Source: an uncultured Lachnospiraceae bacterium (GTDB lineage: Bacteria; Bacillota; Clostridia; Lachnospirales; Lachnospiraceae). Taken from it: a DNA stretch of 64,000 bases. The stretch lies in contig CAJTUZ010000002.1 of the NCBI GenBank assembly GCA_910579735.1, positions 62,001-126,000 of the forward strand. Direction: 5' to 3'. The notes under the pieces were generated by a model, which saw only the letters and a list, made by a program, of their open reading frames with translations, did not search any database and was not told the DNA's origin. A program made the position numbers and the translations under genes. The stretch's first letter is position 1; each line of letters begins with the position of its first letter. Shown in pieces: positions 1 through 9,099 of the stretch.

Positions 1-122
1 ATACGATGGCAGTCGCAGTGGATGTTGAGATCAAGGATGGGGATATTGAAAGCAGATATGAGGAACTGAAAAGCTGCCTTTTAACCTTTGAGAAATATGA
101 GTGTAACAGGCTGCGTTCATAG
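1..122 (+). CDS. C-terminal end of an unidentified protein (cut by window edge)
   Basis: An open frame runs from the window edge to a TAG at 120-122 and encodes about 39 residues ending in KYECNRLRS. The start lies outside the window. The fragment is too short to assign to a family. It is followed by about 160 bases with no clear gene or terminator before the 5'-nucleotidase gene, so it may be the upstream member of the same transcription unit. This is an inference from strand and spacing only. Confidence 0.45.
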   Translation, partial: TMAVAVDVEIKDGDIESRYEELKSCLLTFEKYECNRLRS

Positions 123-284
123 AAGCAGACAGCCTTATGGGGGCATACAACATCCGTAAGAACAGGCGGCACAGGAGAGAACAGTGTGTGTGATCCTGAC
201 AGAGAATTAACAGACAGAGGAACGAGAACTATAAACGAAAAACACCGTATGTCGCGAAATTAATTTTATGTCAGGAGGGGCAGT

Positions 285-1211
285 ATGTCTTATGATTTGG
301 AAAACAGGCTTGTAGTAGGAGTTTCTTCGAGAGCCTTATTTGATCTGTCCGATGAAAACGAAATTTTTGAAAACAACGGCGTAGAGGCTTACTGCCGTTA
401 TCAGGTAGAGCACGAGGACGAAATATTAAAACCTGGGCCGGGTTTTCCTCTGGTGCAGGCATTGCTGAATCTGAATCATCTGCCGGGCCGGGAGAACTGT
501 GTGGAAGTGATCATCATGTCACGGAACAGTCCGGACACATCGCTTCGTGTTTTTAATGCCATAAAGCATTACGGACTGCAGATCACGAGAGCGGTTTTAG
601 CAAGCGGCGCTTCACTTGCACCCTATTTGGAAGCATTCAAAACAGATCTGTTCTTGTCGGCATATGAGGATGATGTGCAGAGCGCAATAGATTCCAATAT
701 TGCCGCAGGTATTATTTGTACCGACGGCATCCATACATATGACTGTGAGCATCAGATCAAACAGATTCGTATTGCATTCGACGGGGACGCCGTACTTTTT
801 TCGGATGAATCGGAGCGGATCTTTAAAGAGCAGGGATTAGAAGCATTTGAGGAAAATGAAAGAAAGAATGCCGATAGTCCGCTGCAGGCAGGACCCTTTG
901 CCAGATTTTTAAAGATATTATCCGAGCTGCAGGGGGCATATGCCGTAGAAGAGGCGCCGATCAGGACGGCGCTTGTTACATCCAGATGCGCGCCGGCTCA
1001 TGAGCGTGTCATTCGTACGCTGCGTGCATGGAACGTCAGGATAGACGAGGCATTTTTTCTCGGCGGCATTCAGAAAACGGATGTGTTAAAGGCTTTCGGA
1101 GCACATATTTTCTTCGACGATCAGGCTGTGCACACGAAAGGGGCTTCAGAAGTAGTCCCTGCCGCAAGGGTGCCGTATAAAAATAAGGAGTCGTGGGATG
1201 ATTCTTCATGA
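285..1211 (+). CDS. 5'-nucleotidase, cytosolic cN-I family
   Basis: The 308-residue product should remove phosphate from nucleoside 5'-monophosphates in the cytoplasm. The family is recognised from the N-terminal VGVSSRALFDL segment (residues 11-21), the MSRNSPDT..RVFNAI block near residues 78-91, and an acidic FDGDAVLFSDE motif near residue 165. These are conserved in cN-I type 5'-nucleotidases, better known from animals. The ATG at 285 follows a good GGAGGGG ribosome site. The 3' end overlaps the mutY start by 14 bases, suggesting translational coupling and perhaps a shared role in nucleotide-pool or DNA-damage housekeeping. No signal peptide is visible. The family call is fairly firm; the preferred substrate cannot be read from sequence. 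Confidence 0.82.
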   Translation: MSYDLENRLVVGVSSRALFDLSDENEIFENNGVEAYCRYQVEHEDEILKPGPGFPLVQALLNLNHLPGRENCVEVIIMSRNSPDTSLRVFNAIKHYGLQITRAVLASGASLAPYLEAFKTDLFLSAYEDDVQSAIDSNIAAGIICTDGIHTYDCEHQIKQIRIAFDGDAVLFSDESERIFKEQGLEAFEENERKNADSPLQAGPFARFLKILSELQGAYAVEEAPIRTALVTSRCAPAHERVIRTLRAWNVRIDEAFFLGGIQKTDVLKAFGAHIFFDDQAVHTKGASEVVPAARVPYKNKESWDDSS

Positions 1212-2295
1212 TGAACAGAAACTTCCATTCAATTTAAAGGAGATAGCGAAACCGCTGCTTGCGTGGTATGATAAAGGAAGGCGGATATTGCCGTGGCGTG
1301 AGGATCCTTCGCCTTATCATGTATGGATTTCCGAGATCATGCTGCAGCAGACCAGGGTAGAGGCTGTGAAACCCTATTATGACAGATTTATGCGTGAACT
1401 GCCGGATATTCGGAGTCTTGCAGACGTGGAAGAAGAGAAACTTCTGAAACTATGGGAAGGACTCGGATATTATAATCGTGCCAGGAATTTGAAGAAAGCG
1501 GCGGAGAAGATCGTAATGGAATATGACGGACAGATGCCCGGAAGTTATGAAGAGCTTGTCAGCCTGCCGGGTATCGGCAGTTATACCGCAGGTGCTGTTT
1601 CTTCGATCGCTTTTGGCCGCGCACATCCTGCGGTAGACGGGAATGTTCTGCGGATATTGGCAAGGCTTCGTCTGGATGGGCGTGATATTTTGGACGCAAA
1701 GGTCAAAAAAGCAGTAGAAGCGGATATTGCCGGAGTAATGCCAAAGGACCGGCCGGGGGATTTCAACCAGGCGTTGATGGAACTTGGCGCGGTAGTCTGC
1801 GTTCCGAATGGGACGGCCAAATGTGATCTTTGTCCGCTTGGCGGGTTCTGCCTTGCAAGAAAAGAAGACAGGGTCATGGAGTTTCCCAAGAAGGCAAAGA
1901 AAAAGCCGCGGCACATCGAGAAGAAGACGATACTGGTCATCCGGGACGAAGACAGAGTCGCAATCCGTAAACGGGACGATAAGGGACTGCTTGCGGGAAT
2001 GTATGAATTTCCTTCTATGGAAGGCAGCCAGAGCGCAGGAAGGGTGATCGCATATTTGAAGGCTATGGGCGTTTCACCGCTTAAAATTGAAGAACTGCCG
2101 CCATCCAAACATATTTTCACGCATAAAGAATGGCATATGACGGGATTCTATATACGAATAGACGAGTTGGAGCGTATGGAGCCGGAAGAAGAACTGCTTT
2201 TCGTGACGCCTGATGCGATAGAAAGAGAGTACCCGATCCCCTCGGCTTTTGCAGCGTACACGGCTTATGTGGGGATACAGAAGCGTGTTACTTAG
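1198..2295 (+). CDS. mutY: A/G-specific adenine glycosylase MutY
   Basis: MutY removes adenine mispaired with 8-oxoguanine in base excision repair. The 365-residue protein has the catalytic Glu in ISEIMLQQ (E46), a helix-hairpin-helix (LPGIGSYT, about 122-130), the catalytic Asp in PAVDGNV (D147), and a four-cysteine [4Fe-4S] site at C201, C209, C212 and C218. The first gap is seven residues, one more than the commonly quoted six. The C-terminal part (about 240-360) fits the NUDIX-like 8-oxoG recognition domain. The start overlaps the end of the 5'-nucleotidase gene. With the Fpg gene near 15 kb, the window carries two of the three GO-system enzymes, though in separate regions. Confidence 0.96.
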   Translation: MILHDEQKLPFNLKEIAKPLLAWYDKGRRILPWREDPSPYHVWISEIMLQQTRVEAVKPYYDRFMRELPDIRSLADVEEEKLLKLWEGLGYYNRARNLKKAAEKIVMEYDGQMPGSYEELVSLPGIGSYTAGAVSSIAFGRAHPAVDGNVLRILARLRLDGRDILDAKVKKAVEADIAGVMPKDRPGDFNQALMELGAVVCVPNGTAKCDLCPLGGFCLARKEDRVMEFPKKAKKKPRHIEKKTILVIRDEDRVAIRKRDDKGLLAGMYEFPSMEGSQSAGRVIAYLKAMGVSPLKIEELPPSKHIFTHKEWHMTGFYIRIDELERMEPEEELLFVTPDAIEREYPIPSAFAAYTAYVGIQKRVT

Positions 2296-2322
2296 TGCAC
2301 ATCGAAGAATGGAGAGAAGAAC

Positions 2323-3348
2323 ATGAAACTTTTATCAATAGCAATTCCGTGCTATAACTCACAGAATTATATGCGCAAATGCGTAGAATCTCTGCTGACG
2401 GGCGGGGAAGATGTAGAGATTCTGCTTGTGGATGATGGTTCTGCAGATGCGACAGGAGCCATTGCCGATGAGTATGCGGCGGAGTATCCGGGGATCGTGA
2501 AGGCGATCCATCAGGCAAACGGAGGACATGGGGCTGCAGTCAATACAGGACTTGCACATGCGTCCGGGTTGTACTTTAAAGTGGTGGACAGCGACGACTG
2601 GGTAAAAGAGAGCGCATATCAGTCTATTTTGCAGACACTGCGTGAGATGGCAGGCGGGAAAGCGGTACTCGATATGCTGATCAGCAATTTTGTCTATGAA
2701 AAAGAGGGCGCCAAAAAGAATAAGGTAATGAAATACCATCATGCCCTGCCCAAGGATCAGATCTTTACATGGGAAGATGTCAGACACTTTCATAAAGGAC
2801 AGTATATTCTGATGCATTCCGTTATTTTCCGGACGAAATTGTTGAAAGAATGCGGACTGAAACTGCCCGAGCATACGTTTTATGTGGACAACCTTTATGT
2901 ATTCGAACCGCTTCCGTATGTCAGGACAATGTATTATCTGGATGTCAATTTCTACAGATATTATATTGGAAGAGAAGATCAGTCCGTCAATGAAGACATT
3001 ATGATATCCCGTATCGATCAACAGATCAAAGTCAATAAAATCATGCTGGATTATCTGGTAGAGAATAAGGCGGAGATCTGCAAACGGCGCAAAATGCGTA
3101 TGTATATGGTAAACTATCTGGAGATCATTACGGTAATATCCTCTGTTTTGCTGATTCGTTCCGGTTCAGAGGAGAGTCTTGAGAAAAAGAAAGAACTTTG
3201 GGAATGTATAAAACAGAAGGATTTTCTGCTTTATATCAGACTCCGTTACGGTATCATGGGTAACTCCATGAATCTTCCGGGTAAGGGAGGCAGAAAGATT
3301 TCTGTTGAAGCATATAAGATCTGCAGGCGTTTCTTTAAGTTCAATTAA
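2323..3348 (+). CDS. Glycosyltransferase family 2
   Basis: The 341-residue cytoplasmic or membrane-associated enzyme transfers a sugar from a nucleotide-sugar donor. The GT-A fold is clear: IAIPCYN near the N terminus, the nucleotide-binding VDDGS (residues 37-41) and the metal-binding VDSDDW (near residue 90). There is no strong membrane anchor in the C-terminal half. The acceptor is unknown; polysaccharide, teichoic acid or glycolipid would all fit. The ATG follows a GGAGAGAAG ribosome site only 27 bases after mutY, so it is probably co-transcribed. A strong terminator follows directly. Confidence 0.9.
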   Translation: MKLLSIAIPCYNSQNYMRKCVESLLTGGEDVEILLVDDGSADATGAIADEYAAEYPGIVKAIHQANGGHGAAVNTGLAHASGLYFKVVDSDDWVKESAYQSILQTLREMAGGKAVLDMLISNFVYEKEGAKKNKVMKYHHALPKDQIFTWEDVRHFHKGQYILMHSVIFRTKLLKECGLKLPEHTFYVDNLYVFEPLPYVRTMYYLDVNFYRYYIGREDQSVNEDIMISRIDQQIKVNKIMLDYLVENKAEICKRRKMRMYMVNYLEIITVISSVLLIRSGSEESLEKKKELWECIKQKDFLLYIRLRYGIMGNSMNLPGKGGRKISVEAYKICRRFFKFN

Positions 3349-3365
3349 TCATAAAGCCGAAAAGA

Positions 3366-3397
3366 AAGGGTCAGAGTGCCTCTGACCCGGGTTTTCT
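3366..3397. terminator. Bidirectional intrinsic terminator between convergent genes
   Basis: GGGTCAGAG-TGC-CTCTGACCC forms a perfect 9-bp stem followed by a T-rich run on the plus strand, with A-rich DNA on the other side for the minus strand. It lies between the glycosyltransferase and the convergent PAP2 gene and overlaps the PAP2 stop codon. Confidence 0.85.
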
Positions 3398-4048
3398 TCT
3401 ATGTTTACTTTCGTAATTATGCTTCATATTCAATAAAATATCGAAACGGTAGACGAGCAGATACATGATCGCGGCCATGATAAAAGCGGTCATAACATCG
3501 AATGCGGAATGCTGCTTTGTGAACATGGTCGACAGGATGATGGAAATACAAAGGATCAGAGAAGCGAACCGGATTCCTTTGTGATTTGCAAAATGCCTGC
3601 TTTTGGTGATCGCAAAATGACAGCCGAGAGAATTATATACATGAATGCTTGGCCAAAGATTCGTGGGTGTGTCCGCACGATAGATCATGGCTACAAGATC
3701 CGTGAAAATATTGTCTCTTGGCATGATAAACGGTCTTAAATGGTGACCGTTTGGAAATAAAGTGGAAACAAGCAGAAAAACCGTCATTCCCGTAAACAGA
3801 AACGTACAGCATTTAAAGTAGTCGTCCTTATCTTTAAAAAAGAAATAAGCGACCGTAACCGCAACATAGACAAACCACAGCAGATACGGAATGATAAATA
3901 CTTCACAAAATGGGATATAGTCGTCTAAAGCAACATGGATCAGTTTATAATGTTTCACGGTGCGTTCCAGATGGCCGAACCATGTGAGATAAATAATGCC
4001 ATAGATCAGCAATGGTATTGCATGTTTATATTTAAAAAAATATTTCAT
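3371..4048 (-). CDS. PAP2-superfamily membrane phosphatase-like protein
   Basis: The 225-residue multi-spanning membrane protein has at least five hydrophobic segments. Two motifs of the PAP2 acid-phosphatase fold can be seen: NLWPSIHVYNS (about residues 130-140), carrying the first catalytic His, and TMFTKQHSAFDV (about 173-184), with the second His and Asp. Such proteins dephosphorylate lipid phosphates at the membrane (phosphatidate, undecaprenyl diphosphate) or act as inositolphosphotransferases. The N-terminal lysine-rich PAP2 motif is not obvious, so the exact reaction is open. The gene is followed by the terminator shared with the glycosyltransferase and lies downstream of the lipid kinase gene on the same strand, which suggests a joint role in lipid phosphate turnover. 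Confidence 0.78.
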   Translation of the reverse strand: MKYFFKYKHAIPLLIYGIIYLTWFGHLERTVKHYKLIHVALDDYIPFCEVFIIPYLLWFVYVAVTVAYFFFKDKDDYFKCCTFLFTGMTVFLLVSTLFPNGHHLRPFIMPRDNIFTDLVAMIYRADTPTNLWPSIHVYNSLGCHFAITKSRHFANHKGIRFASLILCISIILSTMFTKQHSAFDVMTAFIMAAIMYLLVYRFDILLNMKHNYESKHRRKPGSEAL

Positions 4049-4206
4049 GATTTATATCGTGTCCTTTCCCCGGCCTGCGAGTTTGGGTCGAATGCGCACA
4101 TAATAAATATCTTTTGTTATCAAACCTTATCTTAGCAGATTGCAGGAAAAAGTCAAAATCATTTTTGCATAAAAAAATAGTCTGCTTTCCGGAAAAAATA
4201 GCTAAT

Positions 4207-5208
4207 TTAGACAAGAAAGGTCAATTGCTGTTTTTCACAGGATAAATAGATGTGGTCAGCCTTGAAATAGACTTCGCCATCCGTATGTACCCAGAGCGGG
4301 ATAGAAGTCTTTATTTCCACTTTATGCGCCCGGTAATGGGAAATATGCGGAAACAGATAGTGTTTGCCAAAGAAAGCGGTAGGAAGGGCAAACAGGATGA
4401 CCGGTTTGGCCAGATTGCCGACAAAACACAGATCGAGAAGGCCGTCCTGACTGTCGGCCTGGGGACAGAATCGAAAACCGCCCCCCTCAAACTGGCGTAT
4501 CATAGAGGCAATAAACAGGAAACGTTTGACACGGATAGGCGCCTGATCGTCTAAACGAAGTTCACAGGAAACCGCTTTGGCGGTAATGAGCTGTTTCAGC
4601 GCTATGCCAAGATAGGTCAGCTTGCCGAGTTTCAATTTATTCAGAATATCCTTTACGCGTGACGACAACGCTTCTTCACATACTGCGGCATCAAAGCCGA
4701 TACCGCTGCTGACGATAAAATACCGGCTTGTATCAGCAGGAAACCGGCCGGATAGATCATTTTCCACTGTCCGTCTGTCTGTTGCACTGTCCGCCGGATT
4801 TTCGCCGCGCCGGATACAGGATCCGTATGTCAGGACACCGATATCCGCTTTGCGTATGACTCTGTCTGATAGAATTGTATCCAGTATCTTGAGCGGGTCT
4901 TTGTCGAGGCGCATGTCTCTTGCAAGATCATTGCTCGATCCGGTGGGTATATAGCCGATCCGTACTTTGGAGAAATCCCGGATGCCCTGTAATGCTTCGT
5001 TTATCGTACCGTCTCCGCCCAGTATGATGAAATCAACACATGCGTCATTTTTGGTAATATCCCTGACAAGCTCTGCAACGTGGCCGTTGTGGGTCGAGAT
5101 CATAAACTGATAGGGAATCTGCCGTTTTTTCAAAACAGGTTCTATTTTTTCCCAGATCCTGATGCCCCGTCCCGATTTGGAAGCCGGATTCATGATAATA
5201 TAGTACAT
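4207..5208 (-). CDS. Diacylglycerol kinase family lipid kinase (YegS/DgkB-like)
   Basis: The 333-residue cytoplasmic protein phosphorylates a lipid such as diacylglycerol. It has the N-terminal NPASKSGRG segment (residues 7-15), the ATP-site glycine motif ILGGDGTINE (near residue 62) and the GYIPTGSSNDLARD block (near 85-98), all typical of the DAGK catalytic domain, followed by the usual beta-sandwich C-terminal domain. The ATG at 5208 has an AAAGGAC ribosome site. About 160 bases separate it from the PAP2 gene. An operon of lipid kinase and lipid phosphatase is plausible but inferred from position only. Confidence 0.9.
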   Translation of the reverse strand: MYYIIMNPASKSGRGIRIWEKIEPVLKKRQIPYQFMISTHNGHVAELVRDITKNDACVDFIILGGDGTINEALQGIRDFSKVRIGYIPTGSSNDLARDMRLDKDPLKILDTILSDRVIRKADIGVLTYGSCIRRGENPADSATDRRTVENDLSGRFPADTSRYFIVSSGIGFDAAVCEEALSSRVKDILNKLKLGKLTYLGIALKQLITAKAVSCELRLDDQAPIRVKRFLFIASMIRQFEGGGFRFCPQADSQDGLLDLCFVGNLAKPVILFALPTAFFGKHYLFPHISHYRAHKVEIKTSIPLWVHTDGEVYFKADHIYLSCEKQQLTFLV

Positions 5209-5290
5209 AAGTCAGTCCTTTTCTTTCGTTTTGCAGTTATTTTCCGTCTCTGTCAGTGTATCATGTTTTTTCGAAAGTAGGAAGAAGATA

Positions 5291-5320
5291 TTGCACGCCA
5301 ATCCTACCTTGTGATATACT
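5291..5320 (+). promoter_or_regulatory. Sigma-A promoter upstream of glyA
   Basis: TTGCAC (5291-5296) and TATACT (5315-5320) are separated by 18 bases, about 60 bases before the glyA start. It fits the vegetative consensus reasonably. No riboswitch-like fold is evident in the short leader. Confidence 0.55.
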
Positions 5321-5381
5321 TACATTGTTTTTTGTGGATAAATCAGGATAAAGAAGTATAAAAAGAAAGGCAGGAGCAAGA

Positions 5382-6620
5382 ATGTATTCATTTGATGAAG
5401 TAAAAAAGACAGATCCGGAGATCGCACAGGCAATCGTGGACGAGCAGCAGCGTCAGAATTCCCATATTGAGCTGATCGCATCGGAAAACTGGGTAAGCAA
5501 GGCGGTTATGGCGGCAATGGGAAGTCCGCTTACAAATAAGTATGCGGAAGGTTATCCGGCCAAAAGATATTACGGCGGCTGCGAGTGCGTGGATGTAGTG
5601 GAAAACCTGGCAGTTGAGCGTGCAAAGGAACTGTTTGGCTGTGAATACGTGAATGTTCAGCCTCATTCCGGCGCGCAGGCCAATATGGCGGTATTTTTTG
5701 CCGTTATGGAACCGGGAGACACTTTTATGGGAATGAATCTGGATCACGGCGGGCACCTTTCCCATGGTTCACCGGTCAACATGTCCGGAAAGTATTTTAA
5801 CTGCGTGCCTTACGGCGTAAACGACGATGGATTTCTGGATTATGATAAAGTCAGAGAGACGGCATTGGAATGTAAACCGAAAATGATCGTGGCAGGCGCT
5901 TCTGCTTATGCAAGAACGATAGATTTTAAACGGTTCAGAGAAATTGCCGATGAAGTCGGCGCAGTTTTGATGGTAGATATCGCGCATATCGCAGGTCTTG
6001 TGGCGGCAGGTCTGCATCCGAGTCCGATTCCGTATGCGCATGTAACGACAACAACGACGCACAAGACACTGCGCGGACCCCGCGGCGGTATGATCATGTC
6101 GTCGAAAGAAGTTGCAGATAAATATAATTTTAACAAATCTATTTTCCCCGGGATCCAGGGCGGTCCGTTAATGCATGTTATCGCAGCCAAGGCAGTCTGC
6201 TTTAAAGAAGCCCTTTCTCCGGCGTTTAAAGAGTATCAGCAGGGAGTAATCGACAATGCGCAGGCGCTTTGTAAGAACCTGCTTGCAAGGGATATTAAGA
6301 TCGTATCCGGCGGTACGGACAACCATTTGATGCTGGTTGATCTGACAAACTATGACCTTACGGGAAAAGCAGTGGAGAAGCTGCTTGATGAGGCACACAT
6401 TACCGCTAATAAGAATACGATTCCGAACGATCCGAAATCTCCGTTTGTAACAAGCGGTATCCGTCTCGGTACACCGGCCGTTACTTCCAGAGGCTTAAAT
6501 ACAGAAGATATGGAACAGGTGGCGGAGGCGATCGCTGTTGTGATCAAAGAAGGTGAAGCGGGAATCGAGAAGGCACGTGCCATTGTGAAAGGCTTAACGG
6601 ATAAATATCCGCTTAACTAA
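5382..6620 (+). CDS. glyA: Serine hydroxymethyltransferase
   Basis: GlyA interconverts serine and glycine with tetrahydrofolate, feeding one-carbon metabolism. The 412-residue length is standard. Visible hallmarks are LIASENW (residues 31-37), the AEGYPAKRYYGGC block (55-67), and the PLP-binding lysine in TTTTHKTLRGPRGG (K228). The ATG follows a CAGGAGC ribosome site and a sigma-A-like promoter. It ends 27 bases before the homoserine dehydrogenase gene, so serine/glycine and threonine-branch genes probably share a transcript. Confidence 0.97.
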   Translation: MYSFDEVKKTDPEIAQAIVDEQQRQNSHIELIASENWVSKAVMAAMGSPLTNKYAEGYPAKRYYGGCECVDVVENLAVERAKELFGCEYVNVQPHSGAQANMAVFFAVMEPGDTFMGMNLDHGGHLSHGSPVNMSGKYFNCVPYGVNDDGFLDYDKVRETALECKPKMIVAGASAYARTIDFKRFREIADEVGAVLMVDIAHIAGLVAAGLHPSPIPYAHVTTTTTHKTLRGPRGGMIMSSKEVADKYNFNKSIFPGIQGGPLMHVIAAKAVCFKEALSPAFKEYQQGVIDNAQALCKNLLARDIKIVSGGTDNHLMLVDLTNYDLTGKAVEKLLDEAHITANKNTIPNDPKSPFVTSGIRLGTPAVTSRGLNTEDMEQVAEAIAVVIKEGEAGIEKARAIVKGLTDKYPLN

Positions 6621-6647
6621 GGAGAGAAAGAGAGGATTGACAGGGCA

Positions 6648-7853
6648 ATGATTCAGGTAGCAGTTTTAGGATACGGTACGGTTGGAAGCGGTGTCGTGGA
6701 AGTGATCGAGACCAATAAAGAAGATATCGATAAGAAGGCGGGAGAAAAGTTAAATGTAAAATATATTTTGGATTTAAGAGATTTTCCCGGCGACCCCTAT
6801 GAGAATAAAGTGGTCCATGACTATAATATGATAGTAAATGACCCGGAAGTTTCCGTTATCTGTGAAACAATGGGAGGCATTAAGCCGGCGTACGACTTTA
6901 CGAAGCAGGCGCTGCTTGCCGGAAAAAGCGTCTGTACCTCCAATAAGGAGTTAGTCGCCAATCACGGGCCGGAGTTGATTCGGATTGCCAAAGAGAATCA
7001 TTGCAACTATTTATTCGAGGCGAGTGTAGGCGGAGGTATTCCGATCATCCGTCCGTTAAATTATTCTCTCACTGCGGAAAAAATTGATGCGATCACAGGT
7101 ATTTTGAATGGTACCACCAATTATATTCTGACAAAAATGGACGAAAACGGCGCTGATTTTGCCGATGTATTGAAAGAGGCGCAGGATAACGGTTATGCGG
7201 AGCGCAATCCCGAAGCGGATGTTGAAGGGTATGACGCCTGCAGGAAAATTGCGATCCTTTCTTCTTTGATGAAAGGAGAGCATGTTCATTACGAAGATAT
7301 TTATACGGAAGGGATCACAAAGATATCCCAGGCTGATTTTGCTTATGCCAAAAAGCTGAATCATTCCATTAAACTGCTTGCCCTGAGCAAAGATACGGAC
7401 GATGGTTTTTTTGCCATGGTAGCGCCGTTTATGATACCGAAAGAACATCCGTTATATAGCGTAAAAGATGTATTTAACGCAGTTTATGTACACGGAAATA
7501 TGCTGGGAGATTCTATGTATTACGGACGCGGTGCAGGCAAACTGCCGACGGCAAGCGCCGTTGTATCCGACGTAGTGGACTGCGCAAGACATCCAGGTAA
7601 GACGATCATGTGCTTCTGGGATGTTGAGAGAGTTACGTTAGCGGATATTTCAGCCATGCACCGCAGATTTTTCGTACGCGTGAGCGCGGACCGGAAAGAC
7701 AAGGCGCTTTCGCTGTTTGAGAATATTTCGCAGGTGGACGCGGGATTTGCGGATGAATTTGCTTTTACGACAGATGTGATGACGGAAAAAGAATTTGACG
7801 AAAAGATTTCCGCACTTGGCGGGAGCATCAACAGGATCCGTCTGGAAAGCTGA
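6648..7853 (+). CDS. hom: Homoserine dehydrogenase
   Basis: This enzyme reduces aspartate semialdehyde to homoserine, the branch point to threonine and methionine. The 401-residue protein has a Rossmann motif (GYGTVGSG, residues 8-15), the SVCTSNKELVA block near residues 94-104, and the catalytic region GILNGTTNYIL. The last 75 or so residues look like an ACT regulatory domain, which suggests feedback control by an amino acid, commonly threonine. It sits between glyA and a phosphoglycerate-mutase-like gene with aspartate kinase next in line, forming a coherent threonine-branch operon. Confidence 0.95.
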   Translation: MIQVAVLGYGTVGSGVVEVIETNKEDIDKKAGEKLNVKYILDLRDFPGDPYENKVVHDYNMIVNDPEVSVICETMGGIKPAYDFTKQALLAGKSVCTSNKELVANHGPELIRIAKENHCNYLFEASVGGGIPIIRPLNYSLTAEKIDAITGILNGTTNYILTKMDENGADFADVLKEAQDNGYAERNPEADVEGYDACRKIAILSSLMKGEHVHYEDIYTEGITKISQADFAYAKKLNHSIKLLALSKDTDDGFFAMVAPFMIPKEHPLYSVKDVFNAVYVHGNMLGDSMYYGRGAGKLPTASAVVSDVVDCARHPGKTIMCFWDVERVTLADISAMHRRFFVRVSADRKDKALSLFENISQVDAGFADEFAFTTDVMTEKEFDEKISALGGSINRIRLES

Positions 7854-7868
7854 AAAAGGAGCACGGAT

Positions 7869-9077
7869 ATGAACAGGAAGTATATAATAGTGTTGGGAGA
7901 CGGTATGGCGGATGAACCGATCGAGGCTCTTGGCGGCAAAACACCGCTTGCCTATGCCGCTACGCCCGCTATGGATGAACTTGGCAAATGCTCGGAGATC
8001 GGTATGGTCCATACCATCCCTGCCGGGATGAAACCCGGTTCCGATACGGCGAACCTCTCTGTTTTGGGATATGATCCGGAAAAATATTATTCCGGCCGTT
8101 CTCCTCTGGAAGCGCTGAGCATCGGCGTTCCCATGAAAGATACGGATATTGCACTGCGCTGTAATATCGTGACGATTTCCGAAGAGGATGTGCCTTTTGA
8201 GGAAAGAACGATCATCGATCACAGTTCAGGGGAGATCAGTACCGAAGACTGTGCCGTTTTGCTTGAGGCGGTTAAAAAAGAGCTGGAGAACGAGACATAT
8301 CGATTTTATGCAGGAACAAGCTACAGACATTGTCTCATCTGGGATAAAGGTGAGGTTGTGGAGCTCACACCGCCGCATGACGTACTGACGCAGACGATCG
8401 GACAGTATCTGCCGGAGGATGAGACGTTAGCCTCCATGATGAGAAGAAGCTATGACATTTTAGTAAATCATCCCATTAATATAGAACGGAAAAAACAAGG
8501 ACTCAATCCGGCCAACTGCTGTTGGTTCTGGGGCGCCGGAACCAAACCGATGCTTTCTTCCTTTGAGGAAAAAACAGGCAAAAAAGGCATGATGGTCTCG
8601 GCTGTAGATCTGTTAAAAGGCATTGCCATTGGCGCCGGTATGGGCGTTGCGCATGTGGAAGGAGCAAACGGCGGCCTGCATACCAATTATGCGGGAAAAA
8701 CACAGGCGGCGCTTGATGCGCTTTTAAATGACGGTTATGATTTCGCCTATATTCATCTGGAGGCTCCGGATGAAATGGGACACCAGGGCAGCGCAGAACG
8801 GAAGGTACAGGCGATAGAATATCTCGATGGAAAAGTCGTGGCGCCTTTGCAAAAAGCATTGGAGCAGGCGGGCGTTTCCTATCGTATGCTGATACTGCCG
8901 GATCATCCGACGCCTGTCAGGGTCAGGACCCATACATCAGACAGTGTACCTTACATGCTTTATGACAGTTCGAACAAACTGGATAAAACATGGAATTATA
9001 ACGAAAAAGAAGCTGAACAGAGCGGTAACTTTTATGCGAAAGGGCATACACTGATAGATCATTTATTTGAAGTATAA
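7869..9077 (+). CDS. Cofactor-independent phosphoglycerate mutase family protein, probable homoserine kinase
   Basis: The 402-residue product belongs to the alkaline-phosphatase-fold, archaeal-type phosphoglycerate mutase group. Visible metal-site signatures are ILGDGMADEP-like residues at the N terminus (VLGDGMADEP), GSDTANLSVLGYD (near 57-69, with the nucleophilic Ser/Thr region), HLEAPDEMGHQG near residue 298 and PDHPTPV near 343. This subfamily has been proposed to serve as an alternative homoserine kinase because it recurs beside homoserine dehydrogenase. Here it lies exactly between hom and aspartate kinase, 15 bases after hom, and no conventional GHMP-type ThrB is present in the window. 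The reaction assignment is therefore context-based; true glycolytic mutase activity is the alternative. Confidence 0.85.
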   Translation: MNRKYIIVLGDGMADEPIEALGGKTPLAYAATPAMDELGKCSEIGMVHTIPAGMKPGSDTANLSVLGYDPEKYYSGRSPLEALSIGVPMKDTDIALRCNIVTISEEDVPFEERTIIDHSSGEISTEDCAVLLEAVKKELENETYRFYAGTSYRHCLIWDKGEVVELTPPHDVLTQTIGQYLPEDETLASMMRRSYDILVNHPINIERKKQGLNPANCCWFWGAGTKPMLSSFEEKTGKKGMMVSAVDLLKGIAIGAGMGVAHVEGANGGLHTNYAGKTQAALDALLNDGYDFAYIHLEAPDEMGHQGSAERKVQAIEYLDGKVVAPLQKALEQAGVSYRMLILPDHPTPVRVRTHTSDSVPYMLYDSSNKLDKTWNYNEKEAEQSGNFYAKGHTLIDHLFEV

Positions 9078-9099
9078 GAGAGGGGCATGGTTGTAGAAG

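Noticed and set aside
5209..5381. Glycine riboswitch upstream of glyA
   Set aside because: The leader is too short and lacks the conserved glycine aptamer sequences; only a simple promoter is seen.
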